Assembly (NCBI GenBank): GCA_020634575.1
Contig: JACKBM010000034.1
Span: 7,684 to 71,683, forward strand
From: Ardenticatenales bacterium
GTDB taxonomy: Bacteria > Chloroflexota > Anaerolineae > Promineifilales > Promineifilaceae
DNA length: 64,000 nt
Direction of reading: 5' to 3'
In this document: positions 43,340 through 53,817 of the stretch, piece by piece
Layout of the letters: the number at the start of each line of letters is the position of its first letter
How positions within the stretch are numbered: the stretch's first letter is position 1
The notes under the pieces: generated by a model
Told to the model about the DNA's origin: nothing
Databases searched by the model: none
The model's input: the letters and a program-made list of their open reading frames with translations, nothing else
Made by a program: the position numbers and the translations under genes

Positions 43340-45484
43340 ATGAGTACGACGAGCTACGCCCCACCCATCGACTTTGACCTGAGCTACAAACATCTGCAGC
43401 TGATGCTGATGCGCATCGACCTGCATATTCACCGGGAGGCACGGCGCTGGCAGCAGGCAAACAGCAACGCGGCTGACCTGCTGCGCGGCCAATACATCTC
43501 TGACGCCGAGGTCAACGCGCTGCTGAAGCTGCCCTTTGGCATGCATTGGCGCCACCTGGCGGCGGAGAATGGCGATGAGGCGTATGAGCGCGCTTTCCTA
43601 CAGGCGGAGCAGCAGATTGGGCTGTTGCTGAGCCGGGCACCGGCCGGTCAACAAACCCGCCTCCACCAGCTGGCTGATCGCTTCAACCTTTCGCCCTTTG
43701 AACTTGATGTCCTTCTCGTGGTCATGGCGCCCGCCTTTGATCTGCGTTACGAACGGCTCTACGGCTACCTGTTGGATGATGCCACGCGTAAGCGGCCGAG
43801 CGTCAACCTCGTCCTCGATCTACTCTGCAACCCGGACCCGCAGCGACTGCTAATGCTGCCCTATTTCCAGGCCGAAGCGCCCTTGTTCAAGCTGGGCTTC
43901 ATTGAAATGGTCAACGAACCAGGCATGGTGACGCCGCCCCTGCTCAACCGGGCGCTGGTACCGGACCCGGCCCTGGTGAGCTGGCTGCTGGGCCAGTATG
44001 TACCGCACCAGGCGCTGCAGCCTCATGTCACACTGATGGACAGCCGCGATGGCAGCGCTGATTATCTCGTCGCCGCGCCCCAGCTGGCGGCGCTGGCTAC
44101 GACCCAGGAGGAGGAGCCACTGCTGGCCTTCCACGGGGCGGACCTGGAAGCGCAACGGGCCGCGGCCAGACTTCTGGCACAGCAAATCGAAGCGCCGCTA
44201 CTGCATATTCGCCTGGATCGCCTGGGCGAAAGTAATCGGGAATTGGCCCAGTCACTGCGCCTGGCCTTGCGCGACGCCCGGCTGTTGGGGGCGCTGCCGC
44301 TGCTGACCGGCTGGGATAGCTGTCTACAGAAAGGGGCGGCCCCGGCCGATCTGCTGCAGCAGCTCTGCGACTTCCCCGGCATGGCTATTCTCAGCGGCGC
44401 GCAGAAATGGCAGGCGCGTGACATCCCGCGGGAAAGGGCTTTGATCTGGCTCGACTTTGAGATGCCCGACTATGCTCAGCGGCGCCGGCTGTGGAGCCAT
44501 TACCTGGCAGAGGCACCGGCCGGTCTCGCCCTGGATAAGCTGGCCGGCCAATTCCTGCTCAGCACCGGCCAGATCCGCGACGTCGCCCGCACCGCCCGCG
44601 ACTATGCCACCCGCTTCGGCCGGCCGCTAGACGACGACGACCTGTTCATCGCCGCTCGCGAACATTCCAGCCCCAAATTAGGCGATTTGGCCCGGAAGAT
44701 AACACCGCGCTACACCTGGTCCGATCTTGTGCTACCCCGCGACCCCGTCGCCATCCTGCAAGAGATCGTCAACACCGTCCTGGGCCGGCCGCGGGTGCTG
44801 GAGGAATGGGGCGCCGGCAAAAAGCTGGCCTACTCCGGTGTCACTGTCTTGTTTGCCGGCTCCCCCGGCACCGGCAAGACGATGGCTGCCGAGGTCATCG
44901 CCAAAGAGTTGCAGCAGGATCTGTACAAAATCGACCTCTCCGCTGTGGTCAGCAAATACATCGGCGAAACTGAGAAAAACCTGGAACGGATTTTCAATGA
45001 GGCCCAGAGCAGCAATGCCATCCTTTTCTTCGACGAAGCCGACTCTATCTTCGGCAAACGTTCCGAAGTGAAGGATGCCCATGACCGCTATGCGAATCTT
45101 GAGGTGAGTTACCTGCTGCAGCGGATGGAGTCTTACGATGGCGTGACTATCCTGGCGACCAACCTGCGCGCCAACCTGGATGAGGCGTTTATGCGCCGGC
45201 TCCAGTTCGCCGTCGACTTTCCCTTCCCGGAATGGCAGGACCGGCTGCGCATCTGGCAAACGCTTTTCCCGCCCTCAATCCCGCATGACCCGGACATTGA
45301 TTTTGAGCTGTTCGCCAAACGGTTCAAGCTGGCCGGCGGCAACATCCGCAACATCATCGTCAGCGCCGCTTACCTGGCCGCTGCCGGGGACGAACAGGTG
45401 GGCATGAGCCACCTGATGCACGGCGCCCGCCGCGAGCTGCAGAAGATGGGTCGCCTGGTCAATAAAGATGATTTCAAGACGTGA
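43340..45484 (+). CDS. AAA+ ATPase of eCIS (Pvc15-like)
   Basis: 714 residues from ATG 43340; a TTG at 43328 overlapping the upstream stop is the alternative start. The N-terminal half (1-470) is a helical domain typical of the eCIS ATPase, including FNLSPFELDVLLVVMAPAFDLRYERLYGYLLDD. The C-terminal AAA+ module has Walker A GSPGTGKT (507-514), Walker B ILFFDEADSIFGKR (Asp565-Glu566), and sensor/arginine-finger segments TILATNL and LDEAFMRRLQF. It is needed for cargo loading or particle stability in related systems. It overlaps the next gene (GTGA). Confidence 0.93.
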   Translation: MSTTSYAPPIDFDLSYKHLQLMLMRIDLHIHREARRWQQANSNAADLLRGQYISDAEVNALLKLPFGMHWRHLAAENGDEAYERAFLQAEQQIGLLLSRAPAGQQTRLHQLADRFNLSPFELDVLLVVMAPAFDLRYERLYGYLLDDATRKRPSVNLVLDLLCNPDPQRLLMLPYFQAEAPLFKLGFIEMVNEPGMVTPPLLNRALVPDPALVSWLLGQYVPHQALQPHVTLMDSRDGSADYLVAAPQLAALATTQEEEPLLAFHGADLEAQRAAARLLAQQIEAPLLHIRLDRLGESNRELAQSLRLALRDARLLGALPLLTGWDSCLQKGAAPADLLQQLCDFPGMAILSGAQKWQARDIPRERALIWLDFEMPDYAQRRRLWSHYLAEAPAGLALDKLAGQFLLSTGQIRDVARTARDYATRFGRPLDDDDLFIAAREHSSPKLGDLARKITPRYTWSDLVLPRDPVAILQEIVNTVLGRPRVLEEWGAGKKLAYSGVTVLFAGSPGTGKTMAAEVIAKELQQDLYKIDLSAVVSKYIGETEKNLERIFNEAQSSNAILFFDEADSIFGKRSEVKDAHDRYANLEVSYLLQRMESYDGVTILATNLRANLDEAFMRRLQFAVDFPFPEWQDRLRIWQTLFPPSIPHDPDIDFELFAKRFKLAGGNIRNIIVSAAYLAAAGDEQVGMSHLMHGARRELQKMGRLVNKDDFKT

Positions 45485-45489
45485 CGCTT

Positions 45490-48400
45490 ATGAGCAATAA
45501 AGGCAAATCGACCGACAAAGTCGCCCGCAAGGCGCCAGCTAAAACCCAGGTTCAACGGCAGAAGCCCGCCACCCAAACGGCGCCGACGGAACTGGGCGCC
45601 CTGCACGGCCCGGTCGACAACGCCGCCCAGCTCTCCCCGGCCGATCTCAACGATCTGCAGCAAACCTACGGCAACAGCTATGTCCAGCGCGTCTCGCGCC
45701 ACTCGTCCGCTGCCAACCATTCGGCCGGCAAAAGCAGCGCCCCATCCGTCCAGCGCAGCGATGACGTGGCTGAAGGTGGCGATATCTCTGAAGATCTGGA
45801 AAGCCGTATCCAGGGGAGCCAGGGCAGCGGCCATGCCTTGCCAGATGACCTACGTGGCCAGATGGAAGGGCAGCTCGGCGCCGGCTTTGGCGACGTCACC
45901 TTGCACACGGACAATGAAGCTGACGCCCTCAACCGCTCGCTTAAAGCGGAAGCCTTTACCGTTGGCTCAGACATCTATTTCCGCAAGGACACCTACAACC
46001 CGGGCTCGCCCCAGGGTCAGCAGCTCCTGGCCCATGAACTCACCCACGTCGTGCAGCAGGGCGCCAGCCAACCGCAGCCCGAGGGCAGCCCGGGCGGCGC
46101 CGCGCCCACCGGCGCCCCATCCAGCGAAAGTGAAGCAGCCAACGAATCTGTCGAACAGGCCAAAGAAGAACAGAAAGACAAAACGGACGAGCTGAAATCA
46201 CCAGAGCAAGAAAAAGAGGAGGCAAACAAGGAAAACCAGAACGAGGTTATTCCTGAGGAGCAGAAAGAAGAAAAATCTGACGACGACGAGCAGCAACAGG
46301 AGGAAGAGAAAAAGCAGGCCAAAGTACCCGGTCCAGAGGCGGCCGAACAGGCCGCCGGCACCTCAGCGAGCGACCTGGCCGAGCAGAAGTTTGAGTCAGT
46401 GGCTGACCAGGAAGCGGATAGCGACATCCGCCCGCTGCTGCCCACCTGGAGTGAGCTGGCGGAAGGCACCGTCCAGCTCAGTGCGGACCAGACGGAAGAG
46501 CTGGATACCCATGCCAGCACAACCACGTCTGCCGGTGATTCCACAACCGCAGTTGGCGATATTGACCAGAGCGGCCTGGCCAATGACGCGCTGAAAGAAG
46601 GCGTCGTTGCCGGTCTGCAGGAAGGCGCCGCCAACCTGGTCATGAGTACACTCATGCAATTGGTCGCGACCAAGGTGCCGGTCGCCGATGGCCTGATGGC
46701 CGGGGCAGCACTGATTTCGGATCCGGAAGGATGGTGGAAAGAGGAAGGGATTGAAGGACAGTCCAAGCGTTTTATGGCAATCGGCAAGGCGTTCGGCTCC
46801 ATCGCGGACGAGGACAATGATTGGGGGCGGGCTGCCGCGTTTTTTGAGGGAATCCTGGCGATCGTCGAATTTGCCTCCCGCCTGATTAACACCATCAGTA
46901 ATGTTTTGTCCATCATTTACGCCGTCGCCTTTCCGCTGAGCTTTGCCCCTTTTATCGGACCGTTTTTCACCGCCATTGTGTCCTACATCAGTCCACTTTT
47001 GCCGCCCCTGGGCACCATCACGCTGAAGCTGGACATCACAAAGATGGTCCTCTCGCTATTAGCCGCTTTCCTGCGCTACATGGATCTGCTGGAAACAAGC
47101 GCTGATCCGCAGAAGCTGCTGGAAAAACAGGCCAAGCTGCAAAAGCATGTCCAGACATTTGTTTCCGAAGCGGTCACCCAGGGCGGTGAGAAAACCAAAG
47201 ACAAGGCGTATGACTCCTACCAGAAACATAAGGTCAACAAGGTCAAGGATCTGCCCGACGCACATCCAGACAAAATTCATGTTGTCGAAAAATATGATTA
47301 CAAGGGCCAGGACACAGTAGCCGAACATTCCGCCCGGCAGCAAGCCAAGAAAGATATTGCCGACAAAAAGGCGGCCGTCAAAGCGAAGGAGCGGGATGTT
47401 GCCCAGGCTGACGACGCCACCCGGCCGCAACTTGAAGGCGAATTGCGCCAGCTCAAAACAGAATACGCCGACATGAAAGCCAACCATGTCAAGCGGCAGG
47501 AGCGCGCCGCCGCCGAGGCGGAGTACCAGAAAACAAAACAAGAATCCGATGACCTGGTGGCGCAGGGCAAACCGGAAGACCAGAAACTGCTCGACAAAGA
47601 GCTAAAAGGGTTGCGCGAACGCACCGAACGTGACGAAAACAAGGGTTGGTTTTACCAAAACTTCCAGAAACCGGCCGAACGCTGGAATATGCACCGCAAG
47701 GCGCGTGGCGAAGCGGCTATGGCAGGCGCCCGCGCCCGGGAGGCCAAGCGGGATTACGAAAGCAAGCGCTCCAAATTGGCCGACCCCGACGGGGCCGATG
47801 GCCGGCAGCGCAGCGACGTGACTGCCTCCGTCGATGCCGCCCGACTGGACACAGCCGCCAAAAAGCAGACAGAACGGGAAAGCCATAGCCGCCTGGTCGA
47901 GGCACAGGACACCCACAAGCGGCGCGCCCAACGGGAAAAAGAGCTCAATCGTTATGCCAGCCAGAGTGAGTCCTCGTCTGCCAAACATACGCAGAAGGCG
48001 GCCGACAGCCAGCGCCGCATCGAAGCAACCGACCGCCGCATCGCCGAGTTGGAAAGCCGGCGCAGCCAGACCGACGATACCACCAGCATCGATGCCCAGA
48101 TTGGCAAGCTACGTTCGGATCGGGATGCGCTGGTAGCCAGGAAGCAGAAGGCCGAAGCCGATGCCATCACCGACCGGGACGCCGCAGCTCAGTTCCGCCA
48201 GGAAGCTAACGCCGAAAATCAACGCGTCGAAGCCGCCCGGCAACAGATGGAACTCAGCCGTCAGGAGTACGATGCCAGGAAGCAGAGCCGCACCGAGGCC
48301 GAGGCAGCGCAAAAGCAGCAGGAAGACACGCTGAAATATCTGGACGCCAAGGAAAAATGGAACACGGCCCGGGAAGAGAATGAAAAATATGTCCTGACAA

Positions 48401-48597
48401 GTGATGAGCGCAGCGAATATGACCAGCTCAAGCGCGACCTCAAAGATAAGGCTGAGCGGACCCCGCCGGAGCCAATCACTGACGCTGAAGCCAAACGGAT
48501 GCGTTACCTGGAACGGATGGCCCAATGGGAAAAACGGTCCAAACGCTCCTTCAGCGGCCAGAACAAGGATTATTGGGATGCCAAACGGTACGCGTAA
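45490..48597 (+). CDS. Second giant eCIS-core (DUF4157) protein with hydrophobic and coiled-coil regions
   Basis: 1035 residues from ATG 45490 (an in-frame GTG at 45481 overlaps the previous stop). LQQTYGNSYVQRV is at residues 57-69. The DUF4157 domain ends HELTHVVQQGA (His182), followed by a strongly acidic/KE-rich linker. A hydrophobic region at about 450-535 (FASRLINTISNVLSIIYAVAF, IGPFFTAIVSYISPLLPPLG) leads to SADPQKLLEKQAKL (536-549). From residue 600 on it is a long coiled coil with many Lys, Glu and Arg. The hydrophobic block plus 'SDP.KLxE.QAKL' match the protein at 38808, so the two are paralogues. Likely role: cargo, pore-forming effector or tape-measure-type component. Confidence 0.78.
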   Translation: MSNKGKSTDKVARKAPAKTQVQRQKPATQTAPTELGALHGPVDNAAQLSPADLNDLQQTYGNSYVQRVSRHSSAANHSAGKSSAPSVQRSDDVAEGGDISEDLESRIQGSQGSGHALPDDLRGQMEGQLGAGFGDVTLHTDNEADALNRSLKAEAFTVGSDIYFRKDTYNPGSPQGQQLLAHELTHVVQQGASQPQPEGSPGGAAPTGAPSSESEAANESVEQAKEEQKDKTDELKSPEQEKEEANKENQNEVIPEEQKEEKSDDDEQQQEEEKKQAKVPGPEAAEQAAGTSASDLAEQKFESVADQEADSDIRPLLPTWSELAEGTVQLSADQTEELDTHASTTTSAGDSTTAVGDIDQSGLANDALKEGVVAGLQEGAANLVMSTLMQLVATKVPVADGLMAGAALISDPEGWWKEEGIEGQSKRFMAIGKAFGSIADEDNDWGRAAAFFEGILAIVEFASRLINTISNVLSIIYAVAFPLSFAPFIGPFFTAIVSYISPLLPPLGTITLKLDITKMVLSLLAAFLRYMDLLETSADPQKLLEKQAKLQKHVQTFVSEAVTQGGEKTKDKAYDSYQKHKVNKVKDLPDAHPDKIHVVEKYDYKGQDTVAEHSARQQAKKDIADKKAAVKAKERDVAQADDATRPQLEGELRQLKTEYADMKANHVKRQERAAAEAEYQKTKQESDDLVAQGKPEDQKLLDKELKGLRERTERDENKGWFYQNFQKPAERWNMHRKARGEAAMAGARAREAKRDYESKRSKLADPDGADGRQRSDVTASVDAARLDTAAKKQTERESHSRLVEAQDTHKRRAQREKELNRYASQSESSSAKHTQKAADSQRRIEATDRRIAELESRRSQTDDTTSIDAQIGKLRSDRDALVARKQKAEADAITDRDAAAQFRQEANAENQRVEAARQQMELSRQEYDARKQSRTEAEAAQKQQEDTLKYLDAKEKWNTAREENEKYVLTSDERSEYDQLKRDLKDKAERTPPEPITDAEAKRMRYLERMAQWEKRSKRSFSGQNKDYWDAKRYA

Positions 48598-48626
48598 CAT
48601 CGCTTCGGTGGGCTGGAGGCGAAAGA

Positions 48627-49170
48627 ATGGATTGGCAAAGGCCGCTGCCCGCTGGCGATTCGGCCCAGGATAGCGATTGGCCAAAAATATGGCGCCGATC
48701 CAGGTGAACGTCAATCTATTCACCATCCGCCAGGCTGACCGAGCCCACCGCTTCGGAGGCTGAGGGATTGGCTGATGCCCAGCGGAACGGCAAAGGCAAA
48801 GAACCGAAGATTACGCCATCAAGGTGAAGCCGGCGAGCGGCAGGAGTTCGCCGTAGAACTGAAAAGACAGCTTACGACACACCGATTACTGGAGCGGCAA
48901 CAAGCAGGACAGTACCCCACTGTCATGTCGTTAAACCCGGCGACGCTACCGTAAACGCCAGCCAAAAGTCGGGCGCTAAACCGACGGCCACCTGGCGGAT
49001 GGCGAGACCTGACCGTGGCCAAGGTGAAACAAAGTCTATTCAGGTCGATTATTTCCAAATTGAGGAAGATGCTGGGGCGACGACGCCGGTGCGGGTGGAA
49101 GATATCCGGCGGCGCTGGGGAAACCGCCGGTATCCAGCGCCGCGCCGAAGTGACAGAAGAAGAATCTAGA
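48627..49170 (+). pseudogene. Frame-disrupted coding remnant after the second giant eCIS protein
   Basis: Coding-like peptides follow each other in changing frames: MDWQRPLPAGDSAQ, then MAPIQVNVNLFTIRQADRAH (ATG 48689), then EGLADAQRNGKGKEPKITPS, then QEFAVELKRQ. A stretch without start follows: VVKPGDATVNASQKSGAKPT and IQVDYFQIEEDAGATTPVRV, ending at the TAG at 49168-49170. No single frame is open for more than about 100 codons. The pieces read as one small protein broken by several single-base shifts. The family is not recognised. Sequence error and decay cannot be separated here. Confidence 0.35.
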
Positions 49171-49224
49171 AAAGCGGCCCCATAGGCCAGGGGCTGATCT
49201 CAATGGTTTCCTGAATGCCTCGAA

Positions 49225-50255
49225 ATGAACCAGGAAATTGAAATGGATGACGATGAAATCGAAGCATTCATGCCATCATTGAGCTGGACGAGAGACAGAT
49301 GGCGGCTGCGCCGCGGCAAACGATATGACGCCGGAAGAAGCTGACCTGGGAGAACTGTTACCTGAGGAAGGACTGAAACCGGAGTCCTGAGCCATCGTCC
49401 GGCGTATGAAGATGGCAGAAGAAGACGATTGGGCTGAGGACGAACGGAAAGTGATGCTCTGACTGGCCAATAGACCCGGCCAACGGCCTGCCCATGCCGC
49501 CCTACGAGACCTTTGACCAGATGTCGGCGCTGGCTTATACCCACCGGCAGTTGAAGCCGCCCGGCTGGACCAGGAGGCGACCCAGGAGATCGGCGCCAGA
49601 TGGCCCCGACGCCGAATCGCAGGCCAAAGAGTTGGCGGCACCCGGGCATGTCCAGGCTAACCAGACCGCCATCGCCCTACAATCAGGACATTGACGGTGC
49701 TGGCGGCGCAAAAAGAGATGGAACAGGCAGGCCGGTGAGCAGGGCTCGGCCCAGCAAGGGCAGCAGCAATCCGGACAGGGCCACGATATGTTCTCGGCCA
49801 TGTTCATGCCGTTGCTGGGAGCTATGGGCATGGGCCAGGCGCATGCCGGCACCGGCGACCAGAAAGGGAGCGTCAACGAAACCAAAGAAGGCATGGGGCA
49901 GCAGGCGGAAGCGGGCCGGGCCGGCGTCGAATTGACCTCCATGGGCGTGGCCGTATCCAAGCAGCGCCAGGGCGAAACCCTGCGAGCCCAACAGCAAACA
50001 CGCTTCGAAGAGAAACGGCTGCGCGATCTGGATGCTCGCCTGGCTGCCGACCAGGACAAAGCGTTGGAAGGCCAGGAAGAATTTGCTATGCTCACAGACG
50101 GGAGCGGCAGCACACAGGACGAGATCATTGCCGAACAGGACAGCCTGACCGAAACTTATGCTGAGGCCAACGATTATGCGCAATCGTGGGCGGACGAACA
50201 TTACGCCGTGCGCCAGGAGCTCTTTGGCGACCTGGAAAGCGAACTGGACGAATGA
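49225..50255 (+). pseudogene. Frame-disrupted coiled-coil protein of the eCIS cluster
   Basis: Peptides in alternating frames fit one acidic, helical protein: MNQEIEMDDDEIEA, AIIELDERQMAAAPRQ, ANDMTPEEADLGELLPEEGL, DWPIDPANGLPMPPYETFDQ, EAARLDQEATQEIG and DAESQAKELAAPGHVQANQ. An intact 155-residue end (from ATG 49788) runs MFSAMFMPLLGAMGMGQAHA, then a coiled coil with QRQGETLRAQQQTRFEEKRL, to EDLESELDE-like acidic ends. At least six frame changes occur in about 1 kb. The style resembles the coiled-coil C-termini of the two giant eCIS proteins. It overlaps the next gene at ATGATG. Confidence 0.4.
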
Positions 50256-51244
50256 TGGATATGCAGACAATTGACAGGCAAATCGAGGCGGCGCAACAAC
50301 AGGGCAACCGGGCCGTAGAAGCGATGCTGCGGGGGCAGAAAGCGGCTGGTTACACCCTGCAGTCAAATTGGCATCTGGCGGCAGCGGAGCTGGAAAAGGC
50401 AGCCGCCCTGGCCGAAACCGCCGGCTGCCCCTACAACCAGTACCAGTTGCTGGCCCCGGCAAAGTCCTGGCCTACATGCCCGGCGAGACAGCCTGGCAAA
50501 CACGACCTGGTGATGGCGCCTGACTCTTCCGCGAAGAGGGCCAGACAACGCAGCCGTACCAGCCCTGCAGAGCCTCGCCCAGGCCTTTTGAGTCAGCCGC
50601 CCGACGACGCCCTGGCGACCATCGACGAAGCGGGATTGCCCGGCCCAAACCGAAGCTGACGGGGCCAAATCGTCGCACTGCATCAGCTCCATGCACTCGG
50701 CAGGTCCGATGAAGCTGGATTGGAGTTGATGGAATTTGGCCTGCAGGCGCTGGCTGCGGCGCATCAGCACGGTGTTCCGAGCTGGCGACGGGTGATCAGA
50801 GGGCAGCAACAGCCCTTATCTTAGAGCGACGGCCAGCTTGACCCGTTGGCACTGACCGAGTTGCAGGCGTTTGTCTCGGGGATAGGCCAGTGGGCCTGCC
50901 CCCCGCCTTACTGGCACGCGCAGGCACGGCATTGCAGCTGGGCCAGCACGCCCAGTTCAATGAATGGCTGAGGAGGCGTTGCCGACAGCCCTGCCAGAGC
51001 AGAGACGGAACGGTATCTGCATTATTTGTTGGCCGCTCATTCAGGCCGGCTGTTCAGCAGGAAGACCGACCGGCGTGTTGGCCTGCTGCGGTGCCGGGCG
51101 TTCCTTACCCATCATCTTGGCAACAGTGGGCGCGCGATTGACCGGATATTGGATGAGTTGGGTAAAGGTTGGGGACTGCCGGTATGGCTGAGGGCCATCG
51201 CCGCCTACCAGGCCTGCAGACCGGGACGGCAAAACCAGGCGTAA
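50252..51244 (+). pseudogene. Frame-disrupted second TPR-like protein
   Basis: It starts MMDMQTIDRQIEAAQQQG at the ATG overlapping the previous stop. NWHLAAAELEKAAALAETAG matches the GDWRAAAGQFAAAANLAEISG helix pair of the TPR-like protein at 42348, so the two are paralogues. After about residue 70 the frame changes repeatedly (KVLAYMPGETAWQ; LGQHAQFNEW; EEALPTALPEQ). The last frame reads YLHYLLAAHSGRLF...LGNSGRAIDRILDELGKGWG...AIAAYQA and stops at 51242-51244. It probably serves the second giant protein as the first TPR gene serves the first, if functional. Confidence 0.45.
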
Positions 51245-51248
51245 CCTC

Positions 51249-52958
51249 ATGCAGATGCAGCCCTTTACCGGCCGGGCGCTACCGGCTGGCGCAGCTGCCC
51301 GAGCCGGGCGACAACCCCCAGTTGCCGGCCCGGACGAGCATCTGGACGGCTGGTCACTATCATCTGGCCCCTGCCAGCAGCAGCGAGCTGACCGGCCCAG
51401 CCTCAACGCAGCCTCAAGGCAACCAACGGTTTATGACCGGGGTAGCTGGTCAGAGCACGAGTTCCTGGTCTGCGAGCCACTGGCTGCTTCTGGCTGATAA
51501 CCCCCGCCCGACGCCGCCACAGCCCGCACATTCCTGACCCAGTTCAAGGCCATACTGGCGCAGCGCCGTGCCGGTCGTCCCGTCCGGCACTGCCGGGCAC
51601 CTCTTTGTGCCTGGCCTGCTCTCCACAGGCGCGCTGCGCCTGCAGCGTCAAATGTAGCGGAGAGTAACTATCTGGCTACTCTGGGTGACATGCTGGCCCA
51701 ATGGCTCGGCGTTAATGGCGCCTGGCTGCCCCAACTTCAGTCGTTGCGGGCGGGCGAACTTGACCTGGCCGGTCTCCTGGCAATGTCAAACAGCGCCGTT
51801 GAGCCATCCCCAACTGAGGCGCCCGCCACTGATTTGCCTCTGCTGTCGGTCTATCGAGATGGAGAATTGCAGGAGCAATATCCACTCGCCAGCCCGTTAC
51901 TGGTTATCGGCAGCCAGGTAAGCTGCGACATCCGGTTGACTGGCGGCGGCATGGCCGGGCAGCACGTGCGGCTCAGCTGCCCGGACCCCCTGGCCCCGAG
52001 CGCCGCCTGGCAGGTGACGCCGCTGGCCCGAACCGAAACTACGGCGATTGAAGGACGGCAGCTGCTGCCGGAACGGCCCGAGGAATGGCTGCCCGGCCAG
52101 ATGTTGCAGTTAGGCTTGTACACCCTGCGCTGGCAGCCGGCCCGAGCCGCAAGCGTCACCGAAAACCCGATTGCCTGGCAACAAGCGCTGGCTGTGACCG
52201 CGACGCCAGCCCTGGCCACGCTGGCGCCAGGCGAAAGTGCCAGCTACCAGCTGCTGATCCACAATCAATCCGGCGTTGTCCTGAACGGCTGGCTGGGGAT
52301 AGCCGGCCTGCCCGGCGGCTGGGTGACCCTATCCGAGCGGTTGCTGGAGCTGATGCCGGAACAGGAGATGCTGGTGATTGCGGGAGTGCAGGTACCGGCC
52401 GGTAGCGGCGCGCAGGCAGGTGAAAGGCGCTGGCAGCTCACCCTGACGCCCGAACTGGACGCCCGGCCCCAACCGATCGCTGAGCTGGGCCTGCGCATCA
52501 GCCCGGTAAGTGACTTTACCATCCAGCTTCATCCCAACCAGCTCAGCCGGCGCGGCACCATCGACCTGCACATCCGGAATCTGGGCAATACACCGGCCAG
52601 CTTCGCGATCAGCGCCCGAGATTCCGCAGCCCGGCTTACGTTCACCTTGCCGGCGAATGAGGTTGCGGTCGACGGCGGTCAGACCGAGATTGTGCCGGTG
52701 CACATCGAGGCGGGCCAGCCGCCCTGGCTGGGTGGCACCCTCAACTTCCCCTTCACCGTCCGGGTCGCGGGGCCAGCTGGCAAAGTCCTCAGCCAGAATG
52801 GGCAGCTCGATCAGCCGCCCCGGCTCCCCTACTGGATTTTCGCCATCCTGGGTGCCATCCTGATCGGGCTCTGCGGGCTGGTGGGGCTGCTCTACAATGG
52901 CTATAGCCAGCGGCAAGGGTCGGCGGCGACGACCCAGGCCATCGAGGACGCGGGCTGA
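51249..52958 (+). pseudogene. Kinase-like/FHA/Ig-like membrane protein, 5' part frame-disrupted
   Basis: The first 440 bases change frame several times but show kinase-like pieces (GRYRLAQLPEPGDN; EHEFLVCEPLAASG; ESNYLATLGDMLAQWL). From 51690 one 422-residue frame is intact. It holds an FHA fold (LLSVYRDGELQEQYPLASPLLVIGSQVSCDIRL...GQHVRLSC), two Ig-like NEW3-type domains (LAPGESASYQLLIHNQSG; QLHPNQLSRRGTIDLHIRNLGN), one transmembrane helix (YWIFAILGAILIGLCGLVGLL) and a short tail. The protein would place the kinase-like and FHA parts at one side of the membrane. It is paralogous to the protein at 53818-56336. Confidence 0.55.
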
Positions 52959-53817
52959 GTGCCACGCTCACCCGCGCTTTGAGCAGCTCGCAGCCAACGC
53001 CCGCCATTGTCCCCAGCCTTCACCCCCTTCCCAACCCTGACCAGTGAACCAGAGGTCATATTGCCGCAAGTGGCCACATCGATTACGATGTTTTTTGTTG
53101 GAGGAGTCTGTCGCCGCCAGGTTGGTGCGCGGCCTCGGTACCTTTGATCGCCAGTCATTCGCCGTCCCCTCTTGGGTAGAAAGCGTTATGGCAACTCGCA
53201 GCCGTCTTGGCATTGCTCGGCCTGCTCAGTCTGGCCGTCTTCAACACGGCTGCACCACCAGCAGCGGCACCACCATTGTGCGCAACGTGCGCGAAATGGG
53301 GCTCACTATGCGCTGGGTGCTTTTGTGCTGGCGATATTGGGCCTTTTGGTCGCGGGCCGATTGATGGCGCTGGAGCGCAAAGGTTTCTGCCTCGTTGGGC
53401 CCAGCTCACTGCTATTGAGATCCCGGTCCTGGGCAAACAGCCGGCTTGCCGAAGCCAGCAGCTGCACTCCGCTTTCCAGCAGGGCAAAAGCCTCGCGGCA
53501 GTTCAATCAGGATCTACAGCGCAACCGCAGCGCCGGCAGCATAAGGCGACCCAGGCGCTCGGCAGCGTGCGGGGCAAGGCCGGCGGGCTCCTGGAAGATG
53601 GGCTGAGGCGGTCACGGATGGTATCGAACAAAGTGAGGCTGAGACCTCCGACACAACCCATGTGGCGCCGGTTGCAGAACAGCCGGGAAACGCCATCACC
53701 ACGGCGGCCACGCCCCAACGCCGCCAACCAACCATCAACCGACTGCCCGTCCCAGCCGAATTTGTGACGGCCCCCTACCTGCTCAAACAGCAGCACGAGG
53801 AAATATCGTCGGCCGGC
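52959..53817 (+). other. Frame-disrupted coding sequence with membrane segments
   Basis: No intact gene. Plus-strand peptides in different frames give hydrophobic segments LLGLLSLAVFNTAAPPAAAPP and GAHYALGAFVLAILGLLVAGRLMALERKG, then helical Gln/Ala-rich pieces (SQQLHSAFQQGKSLAAVQSG). They read as a small two-helix membrane protein with a cytoplasmic tail, broken by several single-base shifts. The tail runs toward the start of the next kinase-like protein. The family is not recognised. Confidence 0.35.

Noticed and set aside
21678..48597. Prophage or type VI secretion instead of eCIS
   Set aside because: No capsid, terminase, portal, lysis or integrase genes for a phage, and no TssJ/L/M membrane complex or ClpV for type VI; Pvc16, DUF4157 proteins, two tubes and the Pvc15-type ATPase fit an extracellular system.
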